Program-made: the position numbers and the translations under genes
In this document: piece by piece, positions 1-9,177 of the stretch
Layout of the letters: the number at the start of each line of letters is the position of its first letter
Numbering within the stretch: the first letter of the stretch is position 1
Assembly (NCBI GenBank): GCA_035537875.1
Contig: DATLLJ010000033.1
Span: 7,214-71,213 of the forward strand
Direction of reading: 5' to 3'
DNA: 64,000 nucleotides
Source: DATLLJ01 sp035537875
GTDB lineage: Bacteria > Acidobacteriota > Vicinamibacteria > Vicinamibacterales > CAVVIG01
The notes under the pieces: generated by a model
The model's database searches: none
What the model saw: the letters and a program-made list of their open reading frames with translations, nothing else
Told to the model about the DNA's origin: nothing

Positions 1-1403
1 AAATCGACGCCGCCCACGATCGGCGCATCGCCGATGACGGTGGTCGGCGCCCCGTTGTAGCCGAACTTGAAGTCGTTGATCATCGTGGCGGAGAAGATAC
101 CCTGCAGGTTGACGACGGCATTGGTCGGATTGGCCGTCAGTTTGACGACCCGCCCGGAAACGCCTTCCGGTGAATCATTGGTTCCCTGGTCGTGCGAGAA
201 CCGGATGTACGACGACCAGTTGTTGGCGAACTTGAAATCGAGGCGTCCGTTGAAGGCGTCCTCACGTGTCGCCGCCAGTCCCTGCAGTTGCGCGATATCG
301 AAGTTCGGATCGGTCGAGGCGCCGGGAAGCAGAACCGCGTTGGGTGACATGAACCCCTGGCGAAGGGCCGCGACGGCGGGGACCGCTCTCGCCCAGGCGG
401 CGTCGCTTGGCACCGCTTCGACCCAGTTGACGCCGGCATCGAGCCGGTACGCTTCGTAACTCCCGAAGAAGAACGCGCGGTTGCTGGCGATCGGCCCACC
501 GAACGACACACCGAACTGGTGCTGTCGCAGCACTGATTTCGGCAGCTCCTGGGTCACGTTTCCAGCCAGGTCTCGCGTGGAATCGAAGTAGTTCGGTGCA
601 TCGAGCCCGTCGTCGCGGAAGTACTCGAACACCGATCCGCTGAACTGGTTGCCGCCGGACTTCGTGATGACACTGATTTGCCCGCCAGTCCCGGTGCCGT
701 ACTCGGCCGGGTAGCTGCTCGACTCGACACGGAACTCCTGCACGTTTTCCAGACTGGTCTGAAGCTTGAACGGCGAAGCGACTTCGCCGTTGATGTTGCC
801 GGGCGCCGAGTCGATAACGGCTGACCCTTCGACTCCATCGTACCGAACCGCGTTCTGCTCGACCGCTCGACCGCTGAACCGGATGTCCTGCCACGAGCCG
901 GTGCCGGCGTTCTGCGAGCCGGGCGCCTGCAGCAACAGCTGAGACATCTGTCGTCCGTTGACCGGCAGGCCCTCGACTTCACGCTCGGAAACGTTGACAC
1001 CCACTCGGGCGGAGCTGACATCGAGCACCGGCGCATCAGCGACGACGGTCAGCTCCTCGGCGATACCAGCGGGTTTGAACTCGAAGTCGAGGTTCAGCTC
1101 CTGACCGAGCGCCAGCGCGATGTTCGTATACTCAATCGGAGAGAAGCCCTCCTTATCGACCCGAATGGTGTAGCTGGACGGCCGGAGATTACCGATGAAG
1201 AACAGACCCTGGCCATTGGTGGTCCCCCGTCGAACCTCCCCCGTCCGTTCGTTGGTCACGGTCACCGTGACATCTGGCACGAACGCCGCTGTCTGATCGC
1301 GCACGTTGCCAGACACCTTCCCCTGATCGATCTGAGCCTGTGCGGGCACAATCGAGAGCCCTGCGAGCAACAGCCCGGTTGCCAGCCGCTTGAACAACTT
1401 CAT
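1..1403 (-). CDS. TonB-dependent receptor with carboxypeptidase-like N-terminal domain (partial)
   Basis: Outer-membrane receptor of the Oar-like type; only the first about 467 residues are in the window, and the rest lies beyond position 1. Translating the minus strand from the ATG at 1401-1403 gives a signal peptide (MKLFKRLATGLLLAGLS, cleavage near AQA-Q). A carboxypeptidase-regulatory-like beta sandwich follows (about residues 28-115, GxVRDQTAAFVPDVTVTV), then a plug domain with GRxMSQLLLQAPG, VRYDGVEG and YPAEYGTGTGGQISV, then the start of the barrel. A clear AGGAGG lies just upstream of the ATG. Such receptors take up large substrates or ferric complexes, but the ligand cannot be told here. 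Pho-box-like repeats lie at 1459-1498, between this gene and corA. Confidence 0.9.
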   Translation of the reverse strand, partial: MKLFKRLATGLLLAGLSIVPAQAQIDQGKVSGNVRDQTAAFVPDVTVTVTNERTGEVRRGTTNGQGLFFIGNLRPSSYTIRVDKEGFSPIEYTNIALALGQELNLDFEFKPAGIAEELTVVADAPVLDVSSARVGVNVSEREVEGLPVNGRQMSQLLLQAPGSQNAGTGSWQDIRFSGRAVEQNAVRYDGVEGSAVIDSAPGNINGEVASPFKLQTSLENVQEFRVESSSYPAEYGTGTGGQISVITKSGGNQFSGSVFEYFRDDGLDAPNYFDSTRDLAGNVTQELPKSVLRQHQFGVSFGGPIASNRAFFFGSYEAYRLDAGVNWVEAVPSDAAWARAVPAVAALRQGFMSPNAVLLPGASTDPNFDIAQLQGLAATREDAFNGRLDFKFANNWSSYIRFSHDQGTNDSPEGVSGRVVKLTANPTNAVVNLQGIFSATMINDFKFGYNGAPTTVIGDAPIVGGVD

Positions 1404-1458
1404 CGGTCCTCCTGCGTTTTGAGTCGCGATCGGAGAGTAGTGGTCGGCTATGATCCGC

Positions 1459-1498
1459 GTGTGACGGACGTGTTACACGCGCGTTAACTCGCCCACAC
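1459..1498 (+). promoter_or_regulatory. Phased 11-bp repeats, OmpR/PhoB-type site candidate
   Basis: Four 7-mers start exactly 11 bp apart: GTGTGAC (1459), GTGTTAC (1470), GCGTTAA (1481) and CCCACAC (1492). OmpR-family regulators such as PhoB and PhoP typically bind direct repeats with an 11-bp period, and the same GTGTRAC core recurs before phosphate genes in this window. The repeats read toward corA, but the inner part is partly palindromic, so either divergent gene could be the target. No convincing -10 is visible. Confidence 0.4.
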
Positions 1499-1562
1499 CA
1501 CTCTGGAACGGCCGGGGCGAGGGATGGTTGAGCCGGTAACGTTTATGTAAAATCTGGCGACC

Positions 1563-2582
1563 GTGGACCGTGGGAAAGGCCCAGGCGAAATCATGGACGG
1601 AATGCCTGCCGTAATCGACTGCGCAGCCTACTCAGGCGGTGTTCGGGTCGGCGACCTGTCCATCGATGCCATCGACGGGGTGCTCAAACAGCCGAATCGA
1701 TTTGTGTGGCTCGGCCTGTTCGAGCCGGACAAGGCGCTCCTCTCACAGATCCAGCGGGAATTCGATCTGCACGATCTGGCCATCGAGGACGCGCACAACG
1801 GTCACCAGCGTCCGAAGATCGAACAGTACCGGAATTCACTCTTCGTCGTCCTCCGCACCGCGCAGCTGACCCAGCACGATCCGGCGCGCGTCGAGTTCGG
1901 CGAGACGCAGCTCTTCGTCGGGTCGAACTACGTGGTGACCGTCCGCCACGGATCGCTCCGGTCCCACGTCACCCTGAGGGCGCGCTGCGAGTCCACGCCG
2001 CATCTGCTGGCGCGGGGACCCGCGTACGTCTTGTACGCGCTGATGGACTTCGTCGTCGATCAGTACCTCCCGGTTGTGCAGGCCATCGAGGACCAGGTGC
2101 GGGTGCTCGAGGAGTCGATCCTCGACGGCAAGCTGGGCAACGACACGACGGCCAGCATCTACCGTCTGAAACGGGATCTGCTGGCGCTCCGCGGGGCGGT
2201 CGCGCCTCTGGTGGAGGTCTGCAACCGTCTTATGCGCTTCGACAACCCGCTGATACCCGAAGAGACGAGGCCGTACTTTCGCGACATCTACGATCACGTC
2301 GTGCGGCTGGACGAGACGATCGATGCCCAACGGGAACTGCTGACCTCGGCGCTTGAGGCGACGTTTTCGCTGATGTCGGTCGCCCAGAACGAGCAGCTGA
2401 AGCGGCTGGCCGCGTGGGCCGCGATGATTGCCGTGCCGACGATGATCGCCGGGATCTACGGGATGAACTTCGACGTGATGCCCGAGCTTCGATGGAGCTA
2501 CGGCTATTACGCGTCGCTGGTGACCATGGTGTTGGCCTGCGCGGGTCTGTACATCGGATTCAAACGCTCGGGCTGGCTCTGA
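1563..2582 (+). CDS. corA: CorA-family magnesium/cobalt transport protein
   Basis: Inner-membrane divalent cation channel. The protein is 339 residues if it starts at GTG 1563. ATG codons at 1593 and 1602 in the same frame are also plausible, and GGGAAAGG before 1593 could be its ribosome site. It has a long soluble N-terminal domain with many acidic residues, a long helix, and two C-terminal membrane segments. The family signature GMN is present in IAGIYGMNFDVMPELRW just after the first membrane segment. Length fits the family. It is divergent from the TonB receptor, with the phased repeats at 1459-1498 between them. Confidence 0.92.
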   Translation: MDRGKGPGEIMDGMPAVIDCAAYSGGVRVGDLSIDAIDGVLKQPNRFVWLGLFEPDKALLSQIQREFDLHDLAIEDAHNGHQRPKIEQYRNSLFVVLRTAQLTQHDPARVEFGETQLFVGSNYVVTVRHGSLRSHVTLRARCESTPHLLARGPAYVLYALMDFVVDQYLPVVQAIEDQVRVLEESILDGKLGNDTTASIYRLKRDLLALRGAVAPLVEVCNRLMRFDNPLIPEETRPYFRDIYDHVVRLDETIDAQRELLTSALEATFSLMSVAQNEQLKRLAAWAAMIAVPTMIAGIYGMNFDVMPELRWSYGYYASLVTMVLACAGLYIGFKRSGWL

Positions 2583-2620
2583 GTCGGATTCCGCTTCCTC
2601 TGCGTTGGGTCTTGAGTAAC

Positions 2621-3559
2621 ATGAGCGCGATGCGGCTCTGGTGGGCGACGGCAGTCGGCCTGTTGGCGCTGGCGGGCGGCTCGACGAGCGGCCAGGTGTC
2701 GACCCCTTCTGGCCGGCCGGCGTTCCGCGGCAGCGTGGACGTGGTGCCGTTGACCGTGACCGTCACCGATGGAGCCCGCCGCCACGTGACCGATCTGGAA
2801 GCCCACGATTTCCAGATCCTCGAAGATGGCAGGCCGCAGGAAATTGCCTTTTTCCAGAGATCGACCGTGCCGCTCGTCGTCGGACTGCTCCTCGACACCA
2901 GCGCCAGCATGGACCGCCGACTGCCTGTGGCGCAGAAAGCCGCCTCGGGATTCGTGCGGGCGCTCGGCGCGAATGATGTGGCGATGGCCATCGATTTCGA
3001 CAATCGTGTGAGAGTGCGACAGTCACTGACCGCGGATACCGGTGCGCTGAGCGGTGCGATCGCGCAGATGAAAGTGGGCGGATCGACTGCCCTCTACAAC
3101 GCCGTCTACGTCGCGCTCAAGGAGCTGAACAAGCAACACGGCCATCAGGAAAGCGACCGACGTCGCAAGGTCATCGTGCTGCTCTCGGATGGGGAAGACA
3201 CATCGAGCATCGTCACGTTCGACGAAGTGCTCGAGCTCGCGACGAGGTCCGACACCGCGATCTACTGCATAGGCCTGCTCGGCGGCGGAGCGTTCGATGG
3301 GCAGAGGCCGCAGGACCAGAAGTTCGCGCTGCGTCAGCTCGCCGAGCGCACGGGCGGGCGGGCGTTCTTCCCGCAGGATATGGACGCGTTCAGCGGCATC
3401 TACGCCGAAATCAAAACGGAACTGTCGAATCAGTATTCGCTGGCCTACGAGTCGAACAATCCCCGACGGGATGGCCAGTTCCGGCGGATCAGCATCCGCG
3501 TCTCGCGAAACGGGGCGAGCGCGCGCACGCGTTCCGGTTATTACGCAGCCAGCCAATAA
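2621..3559 (+). CDS. Secreted VWFA-related domain protein
   Basis: 312-residue protein with a signal peptide (MSAMRLWWATAVGLLALAGG) and a von Willebrand factor A domain. The first MIDAS motif is complete (LLLDTSASMD, about residues 90-99), and LLSDGEDTSS supplies the later acidic site. A beta-sandwich segment (VTVTDGARRHVTDLEAHDFQ) precedes the A domain; this two-part layout is the VWFA-related family common in Acidobacteria. It probably binds another exported protein in a metal-dependent way; the partner is unknown. I chose ATG 2621 because upstream in-frame sequence overlaps corA. Confidence 0.85.
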   Translation: MSAMRLWWATAVGLLALAGGSTSGQVSTPSGRPAFRGSVDVVPLTVTVTDGARRHVTDLEAHDFQILEDGRPQEIAFFQRSTVPLVVGLLLDTSASMDRRLPVAQKAASGFVRALGANDVAMAIDFDNRVRVRQSLTADTGALSGAIAQMKVGGSTALYNAVYVALKELNKQHGHQESDRRRKVIVLLSDGEDTSSIVTFDEVLELATRSDTAIYCIGLLGGGAFDGQRPQDQKFALRQLAERTGGRAFFPQDMDAFSGIYAEIKTELSNQYSLAYESNNPRRDGQFRRISIRVSRNGASARTRSGYYAASQ

Positions 3560-3590
3560 GACTGCGCCAGGCGGTTGAGATCAGCGGCTG

Positions 3591-6500
3591 TCACAGCAGT
3601 GTGCCCCGCAAGAGAACCAGCGCGACCGAAAAGTAAATGACGAGCCCCGTCACGTCGACGAGCGTCGCCACGAACGGCGCTGAGGACGCTGCGGGATCGA
3701 AGCCCAGACGCTTCAGCAGGAAGGGCAGGAGCGACCCGCTCAGCGTGCCCCACAGGACCACGCCCACCAGGGAGATCGAGACCGTGAGCGCCACGAGCAG
3801 CCAGTGCGGGCCGTAGATATCCGAGAACGCCGACCAGAGCGTGATGCGCACGAAGCCGATGGCTCCGAGAATGGCGCCGAGCGACAACCCCGCGAACACC
3901 TCGCGGCGCATCACACGCCACCAGTCGCGCAGGCCGACCTCCCCGAGCGCCAGCGCGCGGATCACCAGAGTCGCCGCCTGCGATCCGGAGTTGCCGCCGC
4001 TTGAAATGATCAACGGCACGAACAGGGCGAGGACGACCGCTTTCGAGATCTCCTCCTCGAATGCCCCCATCGCCGTGGCTGTGAGCATCTCGCCGAGGAA
4101 CAGCGCGGTCAGCCATCCGGCGCGCCGCTGAATCATGCGGCCGAAGGCGATGCTGATGTAGGGCTCGTCCAGCGCCTCGGATCCGCCGATGCGCTGAATG
4201 TCACGCGTGGCGGTCGCCTCGGCGACGTCCAGCACGTCGTCGATCGTGACGATACCGATCAGCATGCCGGTCGTGTCGGTGACCGGAAGGGCGGTTCGAT
4301 CGTACTGGCGGAACAGCGAGACGGCCGTGCCCTGATCGTCGGTTGCCTTGAGGGACACGAAGCGCCGATCCATCAGATCGCGAACCTTGCTGTCCAGGGG
4401 AGCAAGCAGGAATTCACGGATGCGCACGTCGTCGATCAACAGGCCCTGCTGGCCGACCACGTAGATGACATTCAACGTTTCGCTGTCCTGGCCGTGCGTC
4501 CGGACGTAGTCGAGCACTTCGCGAACGGTCCAGTCTTCGCCCACGGCCACGTAGTGCGGGGTCATCAGCCGGCCGACGGAGTCCTCGGGGTAGCCGAGCA
4601 GTGTCAGGGCGACCGACCGTTCCTCGGGGGTGAGCAACGCCAGCAGCTGACGTGTCACCTCCGCTGGCAGCTCCTCGAGAAAGAACGTGCGGTCGTCAGG
4701 AGCCATGTTGTTGAGCAGATCGGCGACGTCGTTCTGCGCCATGGCTTTCAGCAGCGCCTGTTTCGCGTCCTGGGAGAGGTACTCGAAGACGGTGGCGGCA
4801 TCCTTGCGAGGCAGCACCCGAAAAACGACCACCTGATCGGGGACGCTCAGCTCCGTCAGCAGGGACGCGACATCGCTGGCGTGCCGGTTGCGCAGCATGT
4901 CGCGAAGCCGCCCGTACTCCCGCGCGCGAAGCACGGCGGCCAGCTCCTCTGCGGGCCGGGCCACCTGCTGAATGGTGGCCAGGGCCTCGTCACGTTGTGG
5001 GCCGGTGAGTTGTTGTTCCATTTGTGTGAGTGCAGCTCGGACGACGTCGTGGTGATGGACGTGTGGACCGACAGACTTGACCGCGTCGAGCCACAGGCGA
5101 TGAATCAAGTCCAGATCGCCCGAAGTAAGAGAAGGCGGGTGGGCGCCGAGGTGGTAGGTTTCGGCCCGTCCGCTCCCGTGATAAACGACCAGCCGGACGT
5201 CGAGGGCTTCCGGTTTGTCGGCTCGCTCCCACGCCTCGCCCAGCAGACGTGCCTGGTCCGCGGCAGAGAGCGTGGACGATTCACCGACGTAGACGTCGGA
5301 GGCACGCAAACGCACGATCGTCCCGACGATGGCATCGACCACGCTGCGGGTCGGGACGATGAGCAGCCGTACGGGTCGGCCGATCCGCTCGGCGAGAGCC
5401 ACGACGTCCAGGAACAGTCGGCGCTCGTACTGCGTCGGCGTGCCCGTGCTGGCCGCCTCCTCGCTGACATCGACGTCGAGCAGGCGCGCGGTCATCACCA
5501 CGACGTCCCGGTCGCCCGACGTCTGGAGCGCGGCGACCACGTGGGCCAGCGAATGGGGATTACGGACCGGCACCAGCACGCTGTTCGGACGAACCGCGAT
5601 CTCATCGAGCGAGACGTCCGCGGCTAGGAGCAGGTCGGACGTCTCGTCGTCGAGGCCGCTGTCCGCGGTTTCGACGTTGCGCCGCGTCATCGTGAACCAC
5701 AGCGCCAGCGCCATGATGAAGATGCACGCGACGATGGAGGCGCCGTCTCCAGTCGCCACCATACCCAGAGCGCTCACGCCGACCGCGAGACCTGGCACCA
5801 CCAGTCCCGGCGAAAGCTCGAAGCGTCGCGAAGGCACGCTTGCCTGGACATGACCGGGCATCGCTCCCGCACGCGGTGGTTTGAGCCGCGTCAGCGCCGC
5901 GATGGTCAGCAGCAGCTGCACGCTGATGGCAATGCCGTAGCCGCGCGCCAGCCAGGTCACGCGTCCTCCGCTCGTCAGCATCACGAGGATCATGGCGACG
6001 ACGGTGACGTCCACCGCACGGGCAGGGGTGCCGAATCGGGTGTGCAGTGACGAAAGCCTTGACGAGAGGGCGCCGTCCGAGGACGACCGGTGCAACAGTC
6101 TTTCGGCGTCCGACAGGGCAGCGTGGGCGGCGGGCAGCAGCACAAGCACGGCAGCGCCTGCCAGTGCCACGGCCAGGAAATCGCGCACCCACGAAGGAGC
6201 CGCCAGATACTGCGCCAGGCCCGCGAGTGGCGCGTTGACCCACAACGCCTGTTCGGCGTCGGGCACGAGGCCCACGAAGAGGAACGTTCCGAGCGTCGTC
6301 ACCAGGAGCGAAAAGGCGAGCGTCAGCCGCGCCATCCGCCGCAGCGTCTTCATTCGGGGAGGGGGCGCCTCGTGCGCGGCCTGCGCCAACGGCTCCCCGC
6401 CGCCGATCACGGAAATCGTCAGGCCGAAGCCCAGGATGTAGACGAGCGCGGCGTCAATGAATGAGCTGCCAGTGATCAACCGCGGAGGCGGGGGCGACAA

Positions 6501-7124
6501 GAGAAATGAGAGCGTTGTAGTGCCGCGTGCCAGCGTGATAACGCCCCAGATCATCGTGATCAGCAGAACGGCAATGCCGATCCAGACGCCTCGTGCCATG
6601 GCGTCTCGAGCGAGGTCGCGACCGATGCGTGCCCGTATCCACAACCAGCCGATCGAGGCAACGGCCATCACGATGGCCAGATCTTCCGGTCGGACATAGC
6701 CCGTGAAGCGCCACCCGGCGATCGCCGTGGCGGCGACGCCGGACACGTAGTGGCCGATCACGACGCACGCCAGAGCCCCGAGGATCAGGCGTTCGACCAG
6801 AGCCGACGCCGTGCCAAGCGCAGCAGCACGAGGACCGAAGGCGGCCCTGGCGCGACTGACGAAGCCGCCTGGCATGAACAGCGCCCAGCTTTCGATGTCG
6901 ATCGCGCGCACCATCGCCGCGAGTGCGGTTGCCGCGAGCACGAACCAGCCGCTCGAGTCCCCCAGCGTGGCGCGAACGAGGCTGGATACGAAAAAGGCCG
7001 AGACGCCGAGCTGAGCGATGGCCAGCGCAGCCGCTTTTCGCACCGAGATGAAGGGCAGCAGCGCCGTCGACGACAGGAAGACTCGGATGGGGAGCCGCGG
7101 CGGCCTGGGCGGGGGCGAGGGCAT
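3591..7124 (-). CDS. APC-like permease / USP-like / MgtE magnesium transporter fusion
   Basis: One 1177-residue frame from ATG 7124. About residues 20-470 form some 12 hydrophobic segments like an APC-superfamily permease. About 490-640 resemble the universal-stress-protein domain often attached to such permeases (NSVLVPVRNPHSLAHVV, VVVMTARLLDV). About 690-1177 is a whole MgtE: the superhelical N domain with DVADLLNNMAPDDR, two CBS domains (TALPVTDTTGMLIGIVTIDD), and the channel part with SGGNSGSQ and SAPFVATLVDVTG, including the conserved Asp of the magnesium site. MgtE proteins are normally about 450 residues, so this is an unusual natural fusion. The TTG at 7166 is a weaker start. Confidence 0.85.
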   Translation of the reverse strand: MPSPPPRPPRLPIRVFLSSTALLPFISVRKAAALAIAQLGVSAFFVSSLVRATLGDSSGWFVLAATALAAMVRAIDIESWALFMPGGFVSRARAAFGPRAAALGTASALVERLILGALACVVIGHYVSGVAATAIAGWRFTGYVRPEDLAIVMAVASIGWLWIRARIGRDLARDAMARGVWIGIAVLLITMIWGVITLARGTTTLSFLLSPPPPRLITGSSFIDAALVYILGFGLTISVIGGGEPLAQAAHEAPPPRMKTLRRMARLTLAFSLLVTTLGTFLFVGLVPDAEQALWVNAPLAGLAQYLAAPSWVRDFLAVALAGAAVLVLLPAAHAALSDAERLLHRSSSDGALSSRLSSLHTRFGTPARAVDVTVVAMILVMLTSGGRVTWLARGYGIAISVQLLLTIAALTRLKPPRAGAMPGHVQASVPSRRFELSPGLVVPGLAVGVSALGMVATGDGASIVACIFIMALALWFTMTRRNVETADSGLDDETSDLLLAADVSLDEIAVRPNSVLVPVRNPHSLAHVVAALQTSGDRDVVVMTARLLDVDVSEEAASTGTPTQYERRLFLDVVALAERIGRPVRLLIVPTRSVVDAIVGTIVRLRASDVYVGESSTLSAADQARLLGEAWERADKPEALDVRLVVYHGSGRAETYHLGAHPPSLTSGDLDLIHRLWLDAVKSVGPHVHHHDVVRAALTQMEQQLTGPQRDEALATIQQVARPAEELAAVLRAREYGRLRDMLRNRHASDVASLLTELSVPDQVVVFRVLPRKDAATVFEYLSQDAKQALLKAMAQNDVADLLNNMAPDDRTFFLEELPAEVTRQLLALLTPEERSVALTLLGYPEDSVGRLMTPHYVAVGEDWTVREVLDYVRTHGQDSETLNVIYVVGQQGLLIDDVRIREFLLAPLDSKVRDLMDRRFVSLKATDDQGTAVSLFRQYDRTALPVTDTTGMLIGIVTIDDVLDVAEATATRDIQRIGGSEALDEPYISIAFGRMIQRRAGWLTALFLGEMLTATAMGAFEEEISKAVVLALFVPLIISSGGNSGSQAATLVIRALALGEVGLRDWWRVMRREVFAGLSLGAILGAIGFVRITLWSAFSDIYGPHWLLVALTVSISLVGVVLWGTLSGSLLPFLLKRLGFDPAASSAPFVATLVDVTGLVIYFSVALVLLRGTLL

Positions 7125-7233
7125 GACGAAAACGGATCCGGAACGGACCGTCGGATGATAGCCCAACGACCCAACGAAAGAACGTTGAGACCGTGGTTGG
7201 CGATGCCGCCAGGCGGAAAGGTTTGAACGCGCC

Positions 7234-7341
7234 TCAGGGTCTGACGAGCGCCACCAGAACGGCGCCGGCGGCCAGCACCGCGAACAGTACGCCGATCAGC
7301 CAGGGGTCCCAACGGTCTGGATGGGGCGTGGGATAGAACAC
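7234..7341 (-). CDS. 35-residue single-pass membrane miniprotein
   Basis: Short frame starting at GTG 7341, with a strong GGAGG five bases away. It reads MFYPTPHPDRWDPWLIG, then a hydrophobic stretch (VLFAVLAAGAVLVALV), then RP and a TGA stop. The aromatic, proline-rich head followed by one membrane helix is a believable small membrane protein. It lies just upstream of the MgtE fusion on the same strand, with about 110 bases between them, so it might be an accessory or leader peptide of that transporter. I do not recognise a family. Confidence 0.5.
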   Translation of the reverse strand: MFYPTPHPDRWDPWLIGVLFAVLAAGAVLVALVRP

Positions 7342-7473
7342 TTATCCTCCGTACAACGTGTCGAACCATTCGCGGCCGGTCTTTAGTAAACGATTCGGGC
7401 TGATCGTTACGGGATGGCGCATCGGCAGCGGCCGAGGAGCGGTGTTACCATCAGCGCGTCAAGTTCCGCGAGC

Positions 7474-7845
7474 ATGCCAATGCCTCACCCCCCCAAACGC
7501 GCCGTCAGTCGGAACACCGGCGAAGAGGAAATGCGCCATCAGGAAGTGTTCCGCGCGTACAGAGAGCTGGCGGCATATTTTCGAGGGCGGCGGACTGAGC
7601 GGGAGGCCCGTGCGGCTCTGAAGATCATCAAGGCCTTTGTCCGCGACCGCGAGCACATGAACCCGGCCGATCGGCGGCCGCTCGGCCCGCCGACCGCATC
7701 CAAACCGACGGCTCGGAGCGGGCGGAAGAAGCGGGCCCAGCCTGAGAAAGTCTCCCGTCGGCGACGGAGGCATGGAGAATCCAGGCCTTCTCCCGCGTTG
7801 CCGCCGCCCGACAGCGACGAGCCGTCGCCGCCTTCCGACGACTGA
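7474..7845 (+). CDS. Small basic hypothetical protein
   Basis: A 123-residue frame from ATG 7474; the ATG at 7480 is equally possible. The middle part (about residues 20-60, EEEMRHQEVFRAYRELAAYF and ALKIIKAFVRDREH) is charged and predicted helical. The C-terminal half is low-complexity, rich in Arg, Lys, Ser and Pro. No membrane segment or known motif is seen. The strong charge bias could suggest nucleic-acid binding, but this is a guess. It is flanked by divergent and convergent gaps, so it is probably a single transcript. Confidence 0.45.
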   Translation: MPMPHPPKRAVSRNTGEEEMRHQEVFRAYRELAAYFRGRRTEREARAALKIIKAFVRDREHMNPADRRPLGPPTASKPTARSGRKKRAQPEKVSRRRRRHGESRPSPALPPPDSDEPSPPSDD

Positions 7846-7965
7846 GCAGGCCTTCCGCCGAGCCTCGACCCACGCTGGCCGAAAAATTTACGTGCGCATT
7901 GCGTCCTTTACGCACGACGGCGGTAGCGGCGTCACACCGTCGCGCAATCCGACTAGAATCGCGGC

Positions 7966-9177
7966 GTGAGCAAGACGCGCCGACTTCGAAACACCGGGTC
8001 GGGCCGCCGTCTCTCCAAGGCGCGCGCCCTGCGCGTCCTGAAAGACGTGGCCGAGGCGCTCAACAGCGCGCCTACCGAACAGGCCGCCGTCGGCGAAGCG
8101 CTCGGGCGCATGGCGGACTTGCTCGGCGTCGCCACCGGATGGGTGTGGCTGCGCGATCCCGCCTCAGATCACTTCTACAACGCGGCCGTGCGGAGCCTTC
8201 CGCCCTACCTGCTCGAGCCGGTTCGAATGACCGGCGATTCGTGCTGGTGTCTCGAGCTCTTCAGAACCGGCCGGCTGACGGCACAGAACATCGACGTCGT
8301 CGAGTGCAGCCGCCTGGCGCCGGCGGTTGCTGCGAGGCAAATGAGCGCCACGCGGGGGCTGCGGTGCCACGCCAGCGTTCCCGTCTATGCGGGCGATCGT
8401 CCATTGGGCGTCATGAACCTGGCGATGCGCGGCTGGCGAAAGCTCACGCGTCAGGAACTGGATCTGCTCACCACGATCGCCGACCAGGTGGGTGTCGCGG
8501 TCGAACGGGCGCGCCTCGGCGAGCGATCGGTCGAGCACGCACGCGCCGACGAGCGCGCCCGTATCGCCCGCGACGTTCACGACACGCTCGCTCAGGCGTT
8601 CACCGCCATCGCGTTGCACCTCGAAGCCGGTCTGGCGCGCCTGCAGCCCGGCGATAAGGCCCAGCCGTCGATTCGCAAGGCGCTCGACGCAGCCCGTCGA
8701 GGCGTAGACGAGGCCAGAGAGTCCATCCGGAGCCTCCGCACGGCCCCGCTCGAAGACCGGCCACTTGCCGAGGCCCTTGCGCAGCTGTCCCGGCATTTCA
8801 CGGCCAGCACCGGCGTGCGAGTGCGCATCGCTCTCTCTGACGTCGGCCCGCTTCCACCTGAGGTCGAGGCTGAGCTCTTCCGTATCGCGGGCGAAGCGCT
8901 CGCCAATATCAGGAAGCATGCGGCCGCCCATGAAGCGTTGCTTCGTCTCGACACGGTGAAGGGGCGGCTTCGCCTGACCGTAGCCGACGCGGGCATCGGG
9001 TTCCGCTTGCACGGTGCCAGGCAACGTGGGTTCGGCCTCCAGGGTATCGAGGATCGAGCTCGCCTGGTGGGGGGACGCGCGACGATTCGCAGCGCGCCAG
9101 GCCGCGGTACGGTCGTGACGGCGGTTGTCCCGCTGCCTGCTACGCCGCCTTCACCCGATCGGCGAACACCACGATGA
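7966..9177 (+). CDS. GAF-domain sensor histidine kinase, NarX/DegS type
   Basis: 403 residues. A GAF domain (about 30-185) carries a QVGVAVERARL helix at its end. A HisKA_3 dimerisation and phosphoacceptor helix follows (ERARIARDVHDTLAQAF, phospho-His in RDVHD, about residue 205), then an HATPase_c domain with IAGEALANIRKHA and VADAGIGF and the glycine-rich GFGLQGIEDRARL. No membrane segment is present, so it senses a cytoplasmic signal; the GAF domain has several Cys and His residues (SCWCLE) that might hold a cofactor. It overlaps the next response regulator by four bases (ATGA), which marks the cognate pair. The start is GTG 7966. Confidence 0.9.
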   Translation: MSKTRRLRNTGSGRRLSKARALRVLKDVAEALNSAPTEQAAVGEALGRMADLLGVATGWVWLRDPASDHFYNAAVRSLPPYLLEPVRMTGDSCWCLELFRTGRLTAQNIDVVECSRLAPAVAARQMSATRGLRCHASVPVYAGDRPLGVMNLAMRGWRKLTRQELDLLTTIADQVGVAVERARLGERSVEHARADERARIARDVHDTLAQAFTAIALHLEAGLARLQPGDKAQPSIRKALDAARRGVDEARESIRSLRTAPLEDRPLAEALAQLSRHFTASTGVRVRIALSDVGPLPPEVEAELFRIAGEALANIRKHAAAHEALLRLDTVKGRLRLTVADAGIGFRLHGARQRGFGLQGIEDRARLVGGRATIRSAPGRGTVVTAVVPLPATPPSPDRRTPR

